In this document: in pieces, positions 5,518 through 5,713 of the stretch
Layout: each line of letters starts with the position of its first letter
Position numbering within the stretch: position 1 is the first letter of the stretch
Assembly (NCBI GenBank): GCA_020845495.1
Contig: JADLFM010000051.1
Span: 1-5,713, forward strand
From: Chloroflexota bacterium
Lineage (GTDB): Bacteria > Chloroflexota > UBA6077 > JACCZL01
DNA: 5,713 nt
Direction: 5' to 3'
Translations under genes and position numbers: made by a program
Notes under the pieces: generated by a model
The model's input: the letters and a program-made list of their open reading frames with translations, nothing else
Told to the model about the DNA's origin: nothing
Databases searched by the model: none

Positions 5518-5713
5518 ATGCTTTGCCACGAGTGCTTGATGGAGGGCGACGAGAGCCCGTCCGTCGCCATCTGCGAATACTGCAAGGTGTTCCTCTGCAA
5601 GTCTCATCTCATGGCGCTGTACCGCGAGGGTGCGCGGCTGGTGCCGTTCTCCAGTTGCGGACACGATCGCGCTGGCGCTCCGCGACTGAGGTCCAGACCG
5701 CGGGACGCGGCTC
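5518..5713 (+). CDS. DUF2180-like small zinc-finger protein, N-terminal part (runs off the right edge)
   Basis: The first 65 residues are visible and the frame is open to the end of the window. Residues 1-31 carry regularly spaced metal-ligand candidates: Cys3 and Cys6 (CHEC), Cys19 and Cys22 (CEYC), Cys27 and His30 (LCKSHL); a CGH (Cys47, His49) follows. This pattern, with the VAIC and FLCKSHL surroundings, resembles the DUF2180 family of small Cys-rich proteins known from archaea and high-GC bacteria, and more loosely B-box-type zinc fingers. Two zinc ions could be bound. No catalytic motif, signal peptide or membrane helix is visible, so a cytoplasmic binding role (protein or nucleic acid) is the most that can be inferred. 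The rest, from about residue 50, is Arg-, Ala- and Pro-rich and less typical of a folded domain. The gene diverges from the molybdoenzyme operon, so shared control is possible but unproven. The start is supported by AGGAGG four bases upstream. Confidence 0.75.
   Translation, partial: MLCHECLMEGDESPSVAICEYCKVFLCKSHLMALYREGARLVPFSSCGHDRAGAPRLRSRPRDAA

Overview
This GC-rich window holds one minus-strand operon and one short plus-strand gene, separated by about 570 bases of non-coding DNA. Reading in the direction of transcription (right to left), the operon encodes: a Tat-exported ferredoxin-like subunit with four [4Fe-4S] clusters (B type, 4951-4016); a ten-helix NrfD/HybB/PsrC-type membrane anchor (C type, 4003-2693); a Tat-exported molybdopterin bis-MGD oxidoreductase (A type, 2706-184); and the start of an FmdE-domain protein (187 to beyond the left edge). 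The genes are packed with a 12-nt gap, a 14-nt overlap and a 4-nt ATGA overlap, so they are very probably one transcript.

The first three genes form a complete three-subunit complex of the CISM type (complex iron-sulfur molybdoenzyme; polysulfide, tetrathionate and arsenate reductases are relatives). The expected arrangement is a catalytic A subunit and an electron-transfer B subunit on the outer face of the cytoplasmic membrane, with the C subunit exchanging electrons with quinone. The B-C-A gene order resembles ttrBCA and srdBCA more than psrABC. The substrate and direction of electron flow cannot be read from the sequence. Two points stand out: the third cysteine of the catalytic subunit's N-terminal [4Fe-4S] motif is a serine, and an FmdE-domain gene is translationally coupled to the catalytic gene.

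On the right, a divergent gene with a strong Shine-Dalgarno sequence starts at 5518 and runs off the window. Its N-terminus is a small zinc-finger-like Cys/His domain resembling DUF2180. The intergenic region between it and the operon has no convincing gene but carries several perfect or near-perfect dyads and a repeated 13-mer, so it probably contains the divergent promoters and operators.

The organism is a prokaryote of high GC content with a Tat pathway and respiratory molybdoenzymes. The combination of a CISM operon, an FmdE variant and a DUF2180-like protein suggests Chloroflexota (for example the Thermomicrobia group) or another high-GC, non-proteobacterial lineage; this is a weak inference. 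No RNA genes, mobile elements, CRISPR arrays or pseudogenes were seen.
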